From the NCBI RefSeq assembly GCF_036417845.1, contig NC_089981.1, positions 4,667,501-4,731,500 on the forward strand: a stretch of DNA of 64,000 bases, read 5' to 3'. Positions 32,846 through 44,627 of this stretch are shown one piece after another. Both the position numbers and the translations under genes were made by a program. The notes beneath the pieces are model-generated. The model was not told the origin of the DNA, made no database searches, and saw only the letters and a program-made list of their open reading frames with translations. The stretch comes from Apteryx mantelli (taxonomy: Eukaryota > Chordata > Aves > Apterygiformes > Apterygidae). Every line of letters begins with the position of its first letter. Within the stretch, counting starts at the first letter, position 1.

Positions 32846-33781
32846 ATGGAGAACGTAAGCAGTGTGAAGGAATTCATTCTTCTGGGCCTTTCAAAGAACC
32901 AAGGGGTGCAGAAAATATGTTTTGTGGTGTTTTTGTTCTTCTATATTGTTACTGTGGCAGGAAATCTGCTCATCGTTGTCACTGTAGTTATCAGTCAGCG
33001 TCTGAACTCCCCCATGTATTTCTTTCTCTGCCACCTGTCCATTGCAGATATTTGCTTCTCTTCTGTCACAGCTCCCAAAATGATTGCTGACTTCCTTGTT
33101 GAAAAGAAAACCATTTCCTTTGGGGGTTGCATGGCACAGCTATTTTGGGAACATATCTCCGGCGGCGCTGAGATCTTCATCCTCACAGTGACGGCCTATG
33201 ATCGCTACTTTGCCATATGCAGACCCCTGCACTACACCACCCTCATGACCAGGCGTGTGTGTGGCTGGATGGTGATGGGTTCATGGGTGGTGGCCTTTGT
33301 GCACTCCCTGGTGCAGACCCTCATAACCGTTAGCCTCCCTTTTTGTGGCCCCAACAAAATTGACCACTACCTCTGTGATGTCCATCCCCTACTACAACTG
33401 GCCTGTACCGACCCCTATGTTGCGGGCATCATTGTCGTTGCCAATACTGGAATGATTTGTTTGGTCTCTTTCTTCATCCTGGTCACGTCCTACATTGTCA
33501 TTTTGTTTTCCTTGAAAAGGCGAACGTCCGAGGCGCGGTACAAAGCCCTCTCCACCTGTGGGTCCCACATTACTGTGGTGATTCTCTTCTTTGGGCCATC
33601 CACTTTCACCTACACACGCCCATCCAGCAGTCTCTCGGAGGAGAAGAGGTTAGCTGTGTTTTACACTGTCATCACACCCCTGCTGAACCCACTCATCTAC
33701 ATGCTGAGAAATGAGGAGATGAAAAGTGCCATGAGAAAACTGTGGAATAGAAAAGTTTGGCATGAAAAGGGTGAGGTGTAG
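32846..33781 (+). CDS. Olfactory receptor, OR4-like (copy 2)
   Basis: This is an intact 311-residue, single-exon odorant receptor of the same family as the copies at 5,077 and 59,426. It starts MENVSS with an N-V-S sequon. The ATG at 32,846 follows a splice acceptor (TTTTCCCAG, AG at 32,801-32,802), and upstream codons in the frame contain no [22 protein letters not shown] and LLNPLIYMLRN are present. TM3 reads [11 protein letters not shown], losing the Met of the usual MAYDRY. It also has unique changes at FWEHISGG (TM3) and GSWVVAF (TM4), positions near the odorant pocket of the family. ERV1 lies about 600 bp upstream in the same intergenic DNA, reading the opposite way, so it could have altered expression. 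Confidence 0.93.
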   Translation: MENVSSVKEFILLGLSKNQGVQKICFVVFLFFYIVTVAGNLLIVVTVVISQRLNSPMYFFLCHLSIADICFSSVTAPKMIADFLVEKKTISFGGCMAQLFWEHISGGAEIFILTVTAYDRYFAICRPLHYTTLMTRRVCGWMVMGSWVVAFVHSLVQTLITVSLPFCGPNKIDHYLCDVHPLLQLACTDPYVAGIIVVANTGMICLVSFFILVTSYIVILFSLKRRTSEARYKALSTCGSHITVVILFFGPSTFTYTRPSSSLSEEKRLAVFYTVITPLLNPLIYMLRNEEMKSAMRKLWNRKVWHEKGEV

Positions 33782-36700
33782 AACTGTGGTAACATTTTCT
33801 CAGGAGCTGAGAAAAACAAGTCTCTCTCAGTATAATTCCATTTTGGAAAATTTACTGAAAGCTCCCTTTTGAAGAAAAGCTTGGTTTTAGCTGTTGCAGT
33901 AATTAGGAAGACGCTGAAAGTTCATGTTTTGATTGGAATGGCATTGTAAACTCTGTGACTAGCAGGGATTCCCTTTATGTTCTCTTCTTGAATAGCACAG
34001 GCCCAGGACTGGGGCTTCCAAGCACTGTCGAGACACCAGCAAATAAATAAATGAATGCTATCAAAAATATTAAAATGTGTTCCAGGCAGAGCATCCCATT
34101 AGTCCGAGCTCTCCCGGGTGTAAACTTTCCGTAAGACAAACTCCATCTACTCTGTAATCTACTCAGCTAGGAAATGATGGCCCAAGGTGTCTGCAAGACC
34201 TTCAAGGTCCCCTGCTGCTGGAAGCAATTGTACCAAAGGCTTCCTTCCCCTTTACTTTGGAGTAAATGCCTTCTTAGGAGTACTGCATTGTCATATGCTG
34301 AATCCATGGGTTAGCAATTAAACTGCTGATATTAGATGTGGGTTGGGTCATTTGCTGATGCAGATGATATGAGGAGAAGCTTCTCCTCTTCCCATTCCAG
34401 TGCAACTCTCTGCCTTTCTGCAGCAGTTCACCTATCCCTAATGCCCTCCTTCCTAACCATCCCCTCTGCCCTTCATCTCTGCCTCAGATTTTGCATTTTA
34501 CTGTTTATTACTAAAACAGAATCAAAGATCCAAGTGAAAGATAAATTGCTCACCGTAGGAAATTGTCGCCACCAAAGGACGCATTGGGGGGCACAATTCT
34601 ATGTGTCAGTGAAAAAAAAGAGTTGTTTGGGAATAATTCCTGTACACAGGATAACTCCTAGCCCAACAGGGCACATCTACAGGCCCAGGCAAAGGAAGAA
34701 ACATGTATTCCAAGGGAATAGCTGGAGCAGCTACTGCTGCAGGAGGGAAGAGAAGAAATGTGAAGATGGAAGATTAAATCATCTCAGAGCCAGTCACAGC
34801 TGCCACAGGGAGGTTAGTTGTAGCAGCTAAGGTTCTCCACAATGCCAAAGGAGCCACGAGGAGCCACGGGACCCTGACTCCTACCTTGCCAGGAGGAAAA
34901 GAGCAAATGAGCTGCGTGAGGGGGAAAGACATCTGTGTAATGCACTCTGAAAGTAACTAAAGCACTTTCTTTTTCCTTCCTTCACTTCATGTTCCCTATA
35001 AACACTTGCTTGCACTTGTGTTGCACCTTAACATGGCTTAAGTGTGATTCAAGATAAGAAGGTGTTCCCTGCACAGGAGAGCGGCAGATCTACGGACCAA
35101 ACCCTGGGACAATGTCAGAAATGCTCTGGTTCCCTAAATGTCCTCTGTTCTATGCAGGGGGTGCATTTGCAAAATCTTGCACATGGTCAGCCATGACATT
35201 GATTTTAAATAGAAATGTTTCCAAAAGAAGCACATAGCTAATACTAAATGAAGTCCATTTATCTGGACAGCATTGGAAAGCAAGCAAGAAAGCAAGCAAA
35301 CCCCCACACAATGTGACATGGTCTAGGTGATCACGCTCCAGAGTCACCCTGTAGAGATTACTCTAATAGCTGTCCAAAATACATATTTTAGCTCCCTGTC
35401 CACTGATTCTTTCTGACAAAGAAAACTTCACATGCCTCCGCGATCTCATTGCTTCTGGTAAGCTTGTGCTTCTGCTGTGCAATTTACTTGAAATATTTCT
35501 GCCACAACTTCCCCATCTGGAGAGAGAGAGTTGTTCTTGCAGATGCTCTTGGAAGTTGTTTTTGCAGAATGAGAAATGGAGCTAGACATTCAGGCTGTCC
35601 CTTTCATCCCCTGTAGTTTTCAGCCCTGGCAGAGATGTGGACTGCTCTCGTGACACATAAGAAGCAGCTTGGAGCTGAGAGGTTTTGATGAAACTGCCTG
35701 AAGTGGTCCGAGAAGGTCATCAGAGGAGAATAGCAGGCAAACTGTTGGAGACTAGCAAATATAAACTGTGTAAGTTTTCTGATCTTGCTTCTTTGTTTTG
35801 TTCAAGCATGACTATGAAATCCTGCCTTTGAAAAGAGGCATTACTGTTGAGTGGCTTTTGTGAGGTGCATTTTATGAAGTAGAAAGAACTCAAAATTTTT
35901 TACCCTTTGTTTTAATTGGTGTCTTCTTTGCTTATTTTTCAGTTATATGCCATTTCCAGAAATATCTGTCAAAAGGAAGTTTCTGGTGTTACAGAGTCAA
36001 GGAGTCAATAGGTAGCTGCAGCACTTCCTGTGTACTCAATCTTAACTTGTCCCCTCTAGCTGTACACATCGTGGCAACAATGCTCTTAACACACACGCTT
36101 TGGGCTTCCCCACACTGCTTTCCCTCTGCCCATGGAGTGGCATGGAGATAGGGCTGGAGACACAAAAGAATATTTCCTCTGCTGCTAAAGTTGGAGGGTG
36201 GAAGAGGCAGAGATCTTGTGAGAAAGAACTGATTGACCTGTGATTGTGGAACAGGATTAAGATCCCAAAGGATTTGCCAGTATTGTGGACATTGTTATGC
36301 AGCTCTTGCCGTCTATCTTTTCAGTGTAGAAACTGAACACTAGTGATACTTGCGTACTGCACTAGAGTGCAGCAAAGGTGAATACAAGGGTGTTGGTGAG
36401 TAAAGGAGATTCAGCAGCGGTGTATTTATTACCCCGGTGGCATCACAGGTGTGTTTATGGGGATTTCCATAGTCCAGAACTTGGCTGAGGTGTACAAAAA
36501 CCTTACTGACACATCGTTAATGCAGATTATCTCCAGTATTCACCCATGTGCTGTAGGAAAGGTGGTCTGAGGAAATACAAGCCTGCTCTTTTGGAGACTG
36601 AGGTCGCAACCCAGAAACTCATGAGCAATAACTGGAACCAATTCACACAAGATGTAGCCCAGTACAGCATATACAGGACAATGACTCTCCTGCTTCAGGT

Positions 36701-37434
36701 TTCCTGGCATGCCTTGAACATGGTCTGATTTCACTTAGGGCGCCTTAAAGACAGTTGGTGCCTAAAGGCACATCTCTGCTAAACAGACATGAGGTAGGTG
36801 TCCACTTTACCTCTTCCAGAAGGATCTACGCTGATAGTTGAAGTGATGTTAATTAGCCAGCTGCCTTGTGTCATGATGTGAATATTGATGGCTGCACAGA
36901 AATGCATGGCCATTCTACCAGAGTCAGAGAGCACTAGTAAGGACTAGTTCTGTTGAATTCCCTCAGAGGGTTGAAAAAGAAGGTACATTCACTGCTTGAG
37001 CAGAATTCCTTAGGGGATGACTAACATGTTGAGACTCAAATCAAAACATGCACTATCCTTCTCAGTCAGTTTTTCGTTTCCAAATCAACACTTCAAAAGT
37101 GGATGTTTAGGGAACCTAGTGACTAGTCTTCCTTTTTAAAAGGGGCAAAGATCAGAAATATGAATCTGGAGGATATTTCCACCAACTCCCTCAAGCAAAT
37201 AAGTGGAGCTCGCTATTACACACATCAGTAACACATTCTGAGTTAGATATCAACTGTCACTCCTTGAGAGAAGCATTGACTTTGAAAGGAAACTTTCCCC
37301 AAAAGGCATAAAAGGGAATACATTGATATTGAACATACCAGTGATCGACATGGATGTGTACTGATAGCACTGTGTTTCTAATGCCATCACAGGTGGCTTT
37401 ATTCTGTGCTTCAGGTCCTGTCTATGTGACGTAT
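33782..37434. other. Non-coding duplicated DNA between OR gene and OR pseudogene
   Basis: This corresponds to 639-5,076 (inverted) and 60,362-64,000. A deletion of about 1 kb relative to both other copies lies at about 35,158, joining GCAGGGGG to TGCATTTGC. No gene is recognised. A splice-acceptor-like ATCACAG lies at about 37,385-37,391, just upstream of the OR pseudogene. Confidence 0.6.
35520..35530. repeat. (GA)n microsatellite, short allele of copy 2
   Basis: About 5.5 GA units, against about 8.5 in copy 1 and about 21.5 in copy 3. Confidence 0.9.
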
Positions 37435-38240
37435 ATGAAGAACAAGAACAATGCGATGGAGTTTGTCTTCCAGGGACTCACGCAAGATGATACATTAGCA
37501 AAAGTATGCTTCACATTCTTCTTAGTCTTCTATGCCACTGTTGTTCTTGGAAACCTGCTTATCATCAGCACTATACAGAACAGCCAACAGCTGGACTCTC
37601 CCGTGCACTTCTTCCTGAGCTGCTTGTCCTTTGTAGATATCAGTTACTCTACTGTCACAGTTCCCAAACTCATTTATGACCTTCTTGCTGAAAAGAAGAC
37701 CATCTCTTTTGTGGGCTGCATAGCACAGCTCTTTGGGGTCCTTCTCTTTGCCTGCACGGAGATGTTCATCCTCATAGCAATGGCGTATGATTGTTACACT
37801 GCTATATGCAAGCCGCTTCATTACGCAAGCATTATGAACAAGCATGTGTGTGGCCGGCTGGTGGCAGCTTCGTGGGTGGGAGGCTGTGTGCACTCCCTGG
37901 TGCAGACCCTGCTGACCGCTCAGCTAGTGTTTTGTGGGCCCAATGAGATCGACCACTACTTCCGTGATGTACACGCTTTGCTGAAGCTGGCCTGCACTGA
38001 CACCTACGTGGTTGGTTGCATCGTGGTTGCCAATACTGGTCTGATTTCCTCGGGCTCTTTTGCTTGTTCTTGTTGTGTCCTATGTCATTATTTTGGTCTC
38101 TTTGAGGACACACTCTTCCAAAGGGCGTCTCGAAGCACTCTCTACCTGCACCTCCCATATCACTGTTGCACGTCTGTTCCTTGGGTCATGCATTTTCATC
38201 TATATGCGCCCTTCCACCATCTTCTCAGCAGACAAGAGTA
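37435..38240 (+). pseudogene. Olfactory receptor pseudogene, OR4-like (copy 2)
   Basis: From the ATG at 37,435 the frame reads through TM1 (GNLL), a PVHFFLSCLS variant in TM2, CGPNEIDHYF and TM5. A +1 shift then occurs at about 38,050-38,062. OR sequence continues in the next frame (KGRLEALSTCTSH, FIYMRPS) until about 38,240, where it is cut before TM7. Key residues are also lost: MAYDRY has become MAYDCY, and the ECL2 phrase FCDVH has become FRDVH. The N-terminal sequon NVT of copy 1 is NAM here. It is dead by frameshift and truncation. Its copy 3 counterpart would lie beyond the window. Confidence 0.9.
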
Positions 38241-38371
38241 GAACTGAAACTAAATTCAAGGTTTCATGTAGCTCTCATCTTTCTTTGGAAACTGTCAGTC
38301 ACAAGGATGTGAGCATATTGTCACCAGTCAAACCCAAGCCTTTGGGGTGGTATTGTGGCTTTTACCTTTAG

Positions 38372-41300
38372 ACACCTTAGAGCTGTGTAAGTCTCAGGTC
38401 TAGGCTTCTCCTGGCATTAAGAGGAATAACTAGGTATTTTGAGAGGTTATGCTTTCCCACTAGCTCCTACGAGCTTCGGAGAGTGGTGTCTGCTCACGTT
38501 TCTACACAAAAAAAGTGATGGTGGTGCTAAGCTTCCAAGAGAAAGCAAATCCTTCAGGATGGCACAGCACAAGCAGGTTTCATCTCACATATATTGGTGT
38601 GCTGACACGAGGTGCCTCAACTTGAGAGAGCTGCTGAAGACAGCAAGAGACCTTTGCGGGGACTGCGATTCATTGCATGGTAAAAGAGGAGCATGAGAGG
38701 AGCAGGATGCTGCACTAGGTGTCTGCCTTACAGTGAAGGGTGACATACACCGTACTAGACTTTCCAAGGCTCCCAGGAACACTGATGGACACAGAGGCCG
38801 TTCCCCAATGCCAGGCATTCACTCCGATTTTCATCAGTCTGTGCCAACCTGGTGTCTCTGGGAACGCTTCATTTAAAGGAGCTCTGCTAACACCTTTCCA
38901 AGGCCTTGACCTTATGTCATAGCTGAGCTTTATAATCTATCAGAGCAGCAATCCAAGCATGGTTAAATACCATAGTCAATGTTGGAGCCACAATCCATTT
39001 CAATTGTCGGGACATTTTTCACCGCTTTATTTAGAGACTGGATGAAGTTTCATACTTTGGCCAGTCGTCTGGTGCTTTACACTATAAAGATCTAAGGAAT
39101 AGGTATCTCAGTGGAAATATGGGGATCCAATATCTCTCCATACTCCATAAGATATAACCTAATTCCTAGCTGAACACTGAAAATTTCCCTAAAATTCTTA
39201 ACAGTACTGTTCTTGATCCATCGAGTTTTCCTCAGCTGTTTGCAGCAGGAAAACCCCCAAATGCCCCTACGACCTCCTGACTCTGGGCAATGCTGTTCTA
39301 CTGCAAATGGACTTACTTTAGCATTGCCGTCATGAGAAGTGATTCAAGGCCGGGATTTTCCCAAATCTCCTCCTGGAACTGAGATTTGGGGAAGGGAAGA
39401 AGAGGAACAGGATTCTGGATGGTGGATCAGAAGGCTTTCTTAGAAAAGCAAACTGTAGATTTGAAGAGACAGCAGCTCTTTAACATCTTAAATTCCCTAA
39501 TTTTGTCTGGGTTTCTCGAGGTGGAGACTAAGGCATAGGTGAATGCAGGACTTATGGAAATGGATGGTCAGCATCTCTGGGGAAATTAAGGTTTCAAATG
39601 CATTTGTCTGCATGGGATTACAATGATATTCCAGAGTAGATGTCAGCTGCACTTAAACTCCACGACTATGAAAAGAGTTAAATTCATATCCATTTTCACT
39701 TACCATGTCTTTATTAAACCAAAGGTAAGTAACTGCAATTTGTTTGCACGGAAGAATACATCACTACAATCTGCTGCTGCTGTATCAATTCTATCAATGA
39801 ATTGGACATACAAGCCACAAAGAACACGTGTGAAAATGAGGCTGTTCTAGGATTCCTAGACTGTAACATTCTAGTTCCACATTGTCCTGAAACGATGTTT
39901 TGCTAAATTTCAGTCTACTTCTAAATATAAAAAGACTTTATCTCTGTTATTTCTGTTTTGTATAACAGAGATGGTCTCTTTCCAAAATGTTGAGAAGATT
40001 TGGATTTATTCCACTCTTGGTAATACCCAGCACTCTGAAAAAGAAGGAGATCTGAACAGGCTTTCATCTGGTTAACAATGGAGCTTCTATATGTATGTAT
40101 AGACATCTGGAGATCAAGGGTCTATAAGCAAATCTGGTAAATAGTCCAGTCCTTACTGGAAAAAAAAAAAAAGAAGAAGAAGACTTGCAAGCAATTACAT
40201 AGCAACTTATGCTTGGATCATACAAGAACTTCCAAAGTGAACACAGATGTTACTTCCCAGTTGAGAAAGCAAGCAACTCCACCTGTGTTGAAATCCAGTG
40301 TTGTAGCAGGCAGGATTAAGCAGTGGGTGTAAGAAAATGAATGGCCATCCTTCATAGCAAAGAAACTAGAGATGGGAAATAGATCTTTCAACCACTAATT
40401 TCTAAGGCCAGGAAAATGCAAATTTCATACTAACCAGTGTAACTAGTAAATTCCCTCCTATGCAATGTAAGTTAGAAAGAAGAAAATGAGAAGTACTTTT
40501 TTTTTTTTTTTTTAATTTGATCTTAGTATGTAGTATGGCTCAGATATCTTTCTCAGCTCCAATATTTCAGGATACATGAGAAAGTAACCAGGTTATAATT
40601 ACACCCACTGACTTGGATTCCCCAGTTTGAAGGACAAGATGTGAGGTTTTTGCTGTCTGCGCTTTGGCTGTCTATGATATAAGGTATATGATCTCAGAAG
40701 TAATCGACTTCACCTAAGCTGTTCATCTCGTGTTCTTCATAGTTTACAAAGAAGATTCATGGATCCTGGGCTATGAAGATGTCTCTTCTAAGAAAAGATG
40801 AACGGTGCCCAAGAAGTGCCCCCTTTTTTCTTTATTAACTTTAAAGGAAGATTAGATTGATGAGGTCAGATGAACTCAAATCTTCTGCAGAGGTTTAAAT
40901 TTGGGTAAGACAAATCAATGTGCTCAGCTATAACTGGAATAAGCTGGGACAGCCTTTTGCTGAAGCTTATGACTAGATGCATAGTCAACTATCTGAAAAG
41001 AGCATGTCGGATGTTTTTGTGCCACAACACTCAGATATGATGCAATGCAATGTTGTTCAGTACAATACAATACAAGATAATACATTAAAACAAGTAGCAG
41101 CAGTAAACAATAAGTATCACCTATTTACAAAATAGAAGCTCTCCAAATGATGTGTATATATAACTGATGGTGTTATCAACAAATGTTGAAAAACAGAAAC
41201 TTTCTCAACCATCTTACTTATTTCGAATTCTCATTTTCAAACAAATAGATAGGGTCCAAAAACTTTCTCAGCTCTGTGGACACGCTATGATCGTGCTTTG

Positions 41301-43119
41301 CCACCAGATGGTGAAGGCACAAACCTGAGTGTATATAAATGTGTATACACTGGTGCTGATGTTTTCCGGTAAGTTGAAGATGGCTATTTTATTTGTTGGA
41401 TTTTCTTTAGCCATAGTAGGGCGCTATATTTTAAAAAACTTTTCTGAAAATTGTCATAATTCTCCCGCACAAGTTAATTATGAAAAGTCATACAAGGGGA
41501 CATCCATAGGTAAAGGAGGAAGTGACACAATCCAGCATTATAGCTGGGGAGGCAGCACAAGTATTTTGGGAAGCAGAGTAAAGGGAAGACAAGAGGATTT
41601 TCCTCTGTGAGGTGAATTGAATAACTGTGAAACTTCCACCTTGCAGGAATTAAGTTACTGTGCTCCTTCAGCAAATTATCTATTATGAATGTATTAATTA
41701 TGTCACCAAATACGTCAAAAGTTCAACATCTGGCAACAAGAGAAATACAGGGAGTTGCATTATCTGTTTGTGTTAGAGTAAGTGACTCTTAGGATTCAGT
41801 TCATCTCGCCTAAATTCAGGCATCCTACTGAAGGACCTCATGCTGGTGCCTAGGAGGTTGGAGATCTCTCGGTAGAGATAAAAGGGAGAAATTAGGGAGG
41901 ACTGTGGGTGAAAATGCTCATGTCATCTACCAGGAAGCATGTAGAAGCTTTGTCTGAATCTAATCTAGTCATCTAAACCCCCTCTGGACTCAATGGAGAG
42001 AGACAGGCAGTTCCTGGAGATGATTCAACTTGTCCTAAGGAAGAAGCGCTCTGTGAAGATGCTAACTTCTTTCTCTCTGATGAACACAGAGGAAGCCTGA
42101 TTAGCTTTAAATAGGTCACTTGCATACAGCTAAAGCTCAGCAAGGAAGTCTTCCCGTATGTTTTCCCCAAGTGTTTCACACCTATGAGCATTTGAAAGAG
42201 TAATCATGGAGCCTGGCCTCCTGCATTGCTGTGGTATGGAAATAAGGTGTGATGGCATGGCGCAGAACTGCAGGCTTGGGAAGGTAAGGCTGGTGGATTT
42301 CCAGGGCAGGATTTTTGTTTGTTTGTTTTACACATGCACATGCAATTTCACACATGCTTTCTCCATGTCATGTTGATTAGGCTTCATGCATCCCAGATTT
42401 CGGGATGTGCATAGTTTACTGTGCACATAAAGACAGTCAGAACAGCACACGGTGCAGCTCAGTGTGATATTTCAGAGAATGTGAAATGCATCTCCTGGAC
42501 AGAGCTGTGCAGTAGATACAGACCCATCATGGATCTTGAGCACATGCCTCATGTCTATACAGCAGATGGGATTCATCTCCCTGCAGTTAAGCTATTTAAA
42601 AGTTAGGTGACTGAATCTAATCTAGTTGTCTAAGCTGCCTTTGTAGTAAAGGAAGGAGACAGGCCATTCAAGAAGATAATTCATCATCTCTCTCTTGCAA
42701 ACTCATCTTACAGGGAAGTGGGACATTTTCCATTTCCACTCATTTCCTGCTGGTATTTTAAATGCTGTCTGAAATTTGCCCTCACTCCCACACCTGCAGA
42801 AAGAGAAGGAAGGTCAGAAGCAGTGGGGGAGTCATTGATATTCCTGGTGGAGGCTGCTCTCCAAAGATCTCCCATCTTTGGGCAAATAGTGTTTCTCTTC
42901 AATGGTGAATTCCTACTTCTCTAACCTTCCTTTTGCATGAGAGAGCAATGTTGAAACATTGAAATGTCTTCTGGGTCAATTATGCTAAATTTCAATTGAG
43001 GAAAATCAAAATGCTTCATTTTGAATCATTTAATTTCAATAAAGAAATTATTAAATATTTCAGAATGTATATCATAGACATTGCAATACAGTCATGTAGT
43101 ATGTAATAATAGAGTATGT
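38372..43119. other. Intergenic DNA, partly duplicated, then unique
   Basis: Up to 39,134 it matches the inverted start of the window. Beyond that it is unique within this window and AT-rich. It has a 17-base poly(T) at 40,497-40,513 and an A/GAA-rich run near 40,159-40,182. Two diverged copies of a short dispersed repeat (CTGAATCTAATCTAGT...) lie near 41,955-42,010 and 42,611-42,665. No convincing gene: ORFs such as 41,329-41,610 have no known domain. Confidence 0.6.
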
Positions 43120-43377
43120 TGTTGCTGCGCTCTGGCTCGGTCCTATGGCGCCACCAGGGGAGCACTGCAGCTTCCTGCTGCAGAGCCACAAAGCACAGAC
43201 CTCAATGTGAGAGATGCTAAAATGGCGTTTATTGTGAGCTGCAATCAAGCTTATATACAGTTGCATTTCGTTCTCACCCCTAGTCTGCGCGTCACACAAC
43301 GTGATCTTCCGCTACGCCTACTCTACCGCTTCTCATGCAAATATCCTTGTCTACGCAGTTTCCCAAGATCCCCCACA
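43120..43377 (-). repeat. ERV2 3' LTR
   Basis: About 258 bp, bounded by TG and CA. On the minus strand it has AATAAA (43,228-43,233). A purine tract of As and Gs abuts it at 43,378-43,394. It is more than 10 percent different from the 5' LTR by eye. Confidence 0.88.
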
Positions 43378-43910
43378 TCTCCCCCCCTTTTTAGAACCTC
43401 TTTTCCTGTACCATTAATTGATATACTCTGCGCTCATGTCTATCAAGCAGTTAAGCCCGTACATGCCATAAGCAATAATTCAGAATTAGCAAGCTGCAGC
43501 ATATTGCTATGACTAGTGTGAGTGTTATAAGCCATTTTCAATCAAACCATGACAAGATCCACGCCCCTGTGTTGACCTGTCCCCGTCATGAAGGGTCTGA
43601 CGCAGCTCCCATTTTTCCCTTAGCCTCCAGGGTCAGGTTGGAGTCGACGATCATCGGGACGGTCGGCATAGTACTGGTGTTAACCCATAGTGGCCGGAAC
43701 ACCAGGCACGCTGGGGTCTCTGCTGGCCCTGCCTCGGGGTTGAGCGGGATGCAGTAGTGCGCTGCTCCGTGCGCCTGTGCTCACCTCCTCCAGTATGACT
43801 CTGCGGCCCCCGGAATCATGAAGCCGGCGATAAACATCAATCCAATCAGGCAGCAGCGTCCCCGTCTGGCGCTGCCCTCTTCAAAATGGAATCTCACCAA
43901 GAATGATTAG
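43378..43910 (-). pseudogene. ERV2 env remnants
   Basis: Between integrase and the 3' LTR only about 530 bp remain. On the minus strand a signal-peptide-like stretch (MFIAGFMIPGAAES) starts at 43,837 and stops soon after. Further on, WILSWFD is followed by an in-frame TGA, then a hydrophobic span with LVIAICCSLLILNY, ending at a stop at 43,451-43,453. These look like the start and the membrane-anchor end of an env gene with the middle deleted. The assignment rests on position and hydrophobicity only. Confidence 0.5.
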
Positions 43911-44627
43911 TTACGCCCCAGTCCCTTCCGTCCGCGCATTTAAGTCAGGTCTTAAGCATTTCATTGGAACCCATCTTATCTGCTCCTCCCGTTTTATCGC
44001 GGCATACCCTCTTCCCTGTGATATCAGTTCCCATCCTGTCTCCCACTCCCCTTCCCCTGGGAAGCAGACCTTCACACCTGGACCCGTCGAGGGCGGTAGG
44101 TGCCCCCAATGTCTCCTCACTGGCTCCGTGGGGCAATCCCCTCTGCTGTGATGGTTCAGCACGTAGAGCGCCCGATGCAGTAGCATCGCCTGTTTCTCAG
44201 GAGGGATGCCTCCCCCACAGCCCTCCGCCTCAGCTAGGGATTTTATTTTTCTTTTCAATGTTTGGTTGGCCCGTTCTACTATTGCCTGGCCTGTGGAGTT
44301 ATAGGGCAGGCCTCTGAGTAGGGCGATTCCCCATAACTGCGCCCACTGGGCCGTGCTTTGGGAGACAAAGCAGGGCCCGTTGTCCGTCTTTATCTTCGCA
44401 GCCACCCCTAGCCACACAATGGCTAGCTTCCAGCGGCTCTGTGCCGCCCAGGCCGTCTGCTTCTGATGCTGTGTTGTGATGATCACGGTGCTACAGGTGT
44501 CTACTGTTACCGCCAGCCAAGGCCGTGGCTTGAACTCCGGGAAGTAGGTAAAGTCCGTCTGCCATATCTCGTTCCCTTTTAGACCCCGGGGGTTCACCCC
44601 CGCCTCCCACAGCGGTGTTTTCTGACA
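43911..44627 (-). pseudogene. ERV2 integrase core and C-terminus
   Basis: This is in the same frame as the RT ORF upstream, but separated from it by a TAA at 44,628-44,630. The catalytic triad is present: WQTDFT, KTDNGP and VERAN, with 35 residues between the second Asp and the Glu (the D,D-35-E spacing). The C-terminal part contains GPGVKVCF and RWVPMKCLRP, consistent with the DNA-binding domain. The TAA lies between the two cysteines of the N-terminal HHCC zinc site (CP, stop, CQ), so pol is cut at the start of integrase. The enzyme normally inserts viral DNA into the host genome. Confidence 0.88.

Larger units (their letters stand above)
20916..39134 (+). repeat. First unit of the 28.6-kb tandem duplication, recognisable part
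   Basis: This is directly homologous to 49,531-64,000. The offset is 28,615 at the left edge and 28,611 at the minisatellite. It falls to 26,580 at the OR gene because copy 2 gained ERV1 and lost about 0.8 kb next to it. The part from about 25,000 to 39,134 is also the inverted counterpart of 1-11,830. Further copy 2 losses include about 1 kb at 35,158. If the duplication is simple, the unit continues to 49,530. Confidence 0.88.
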
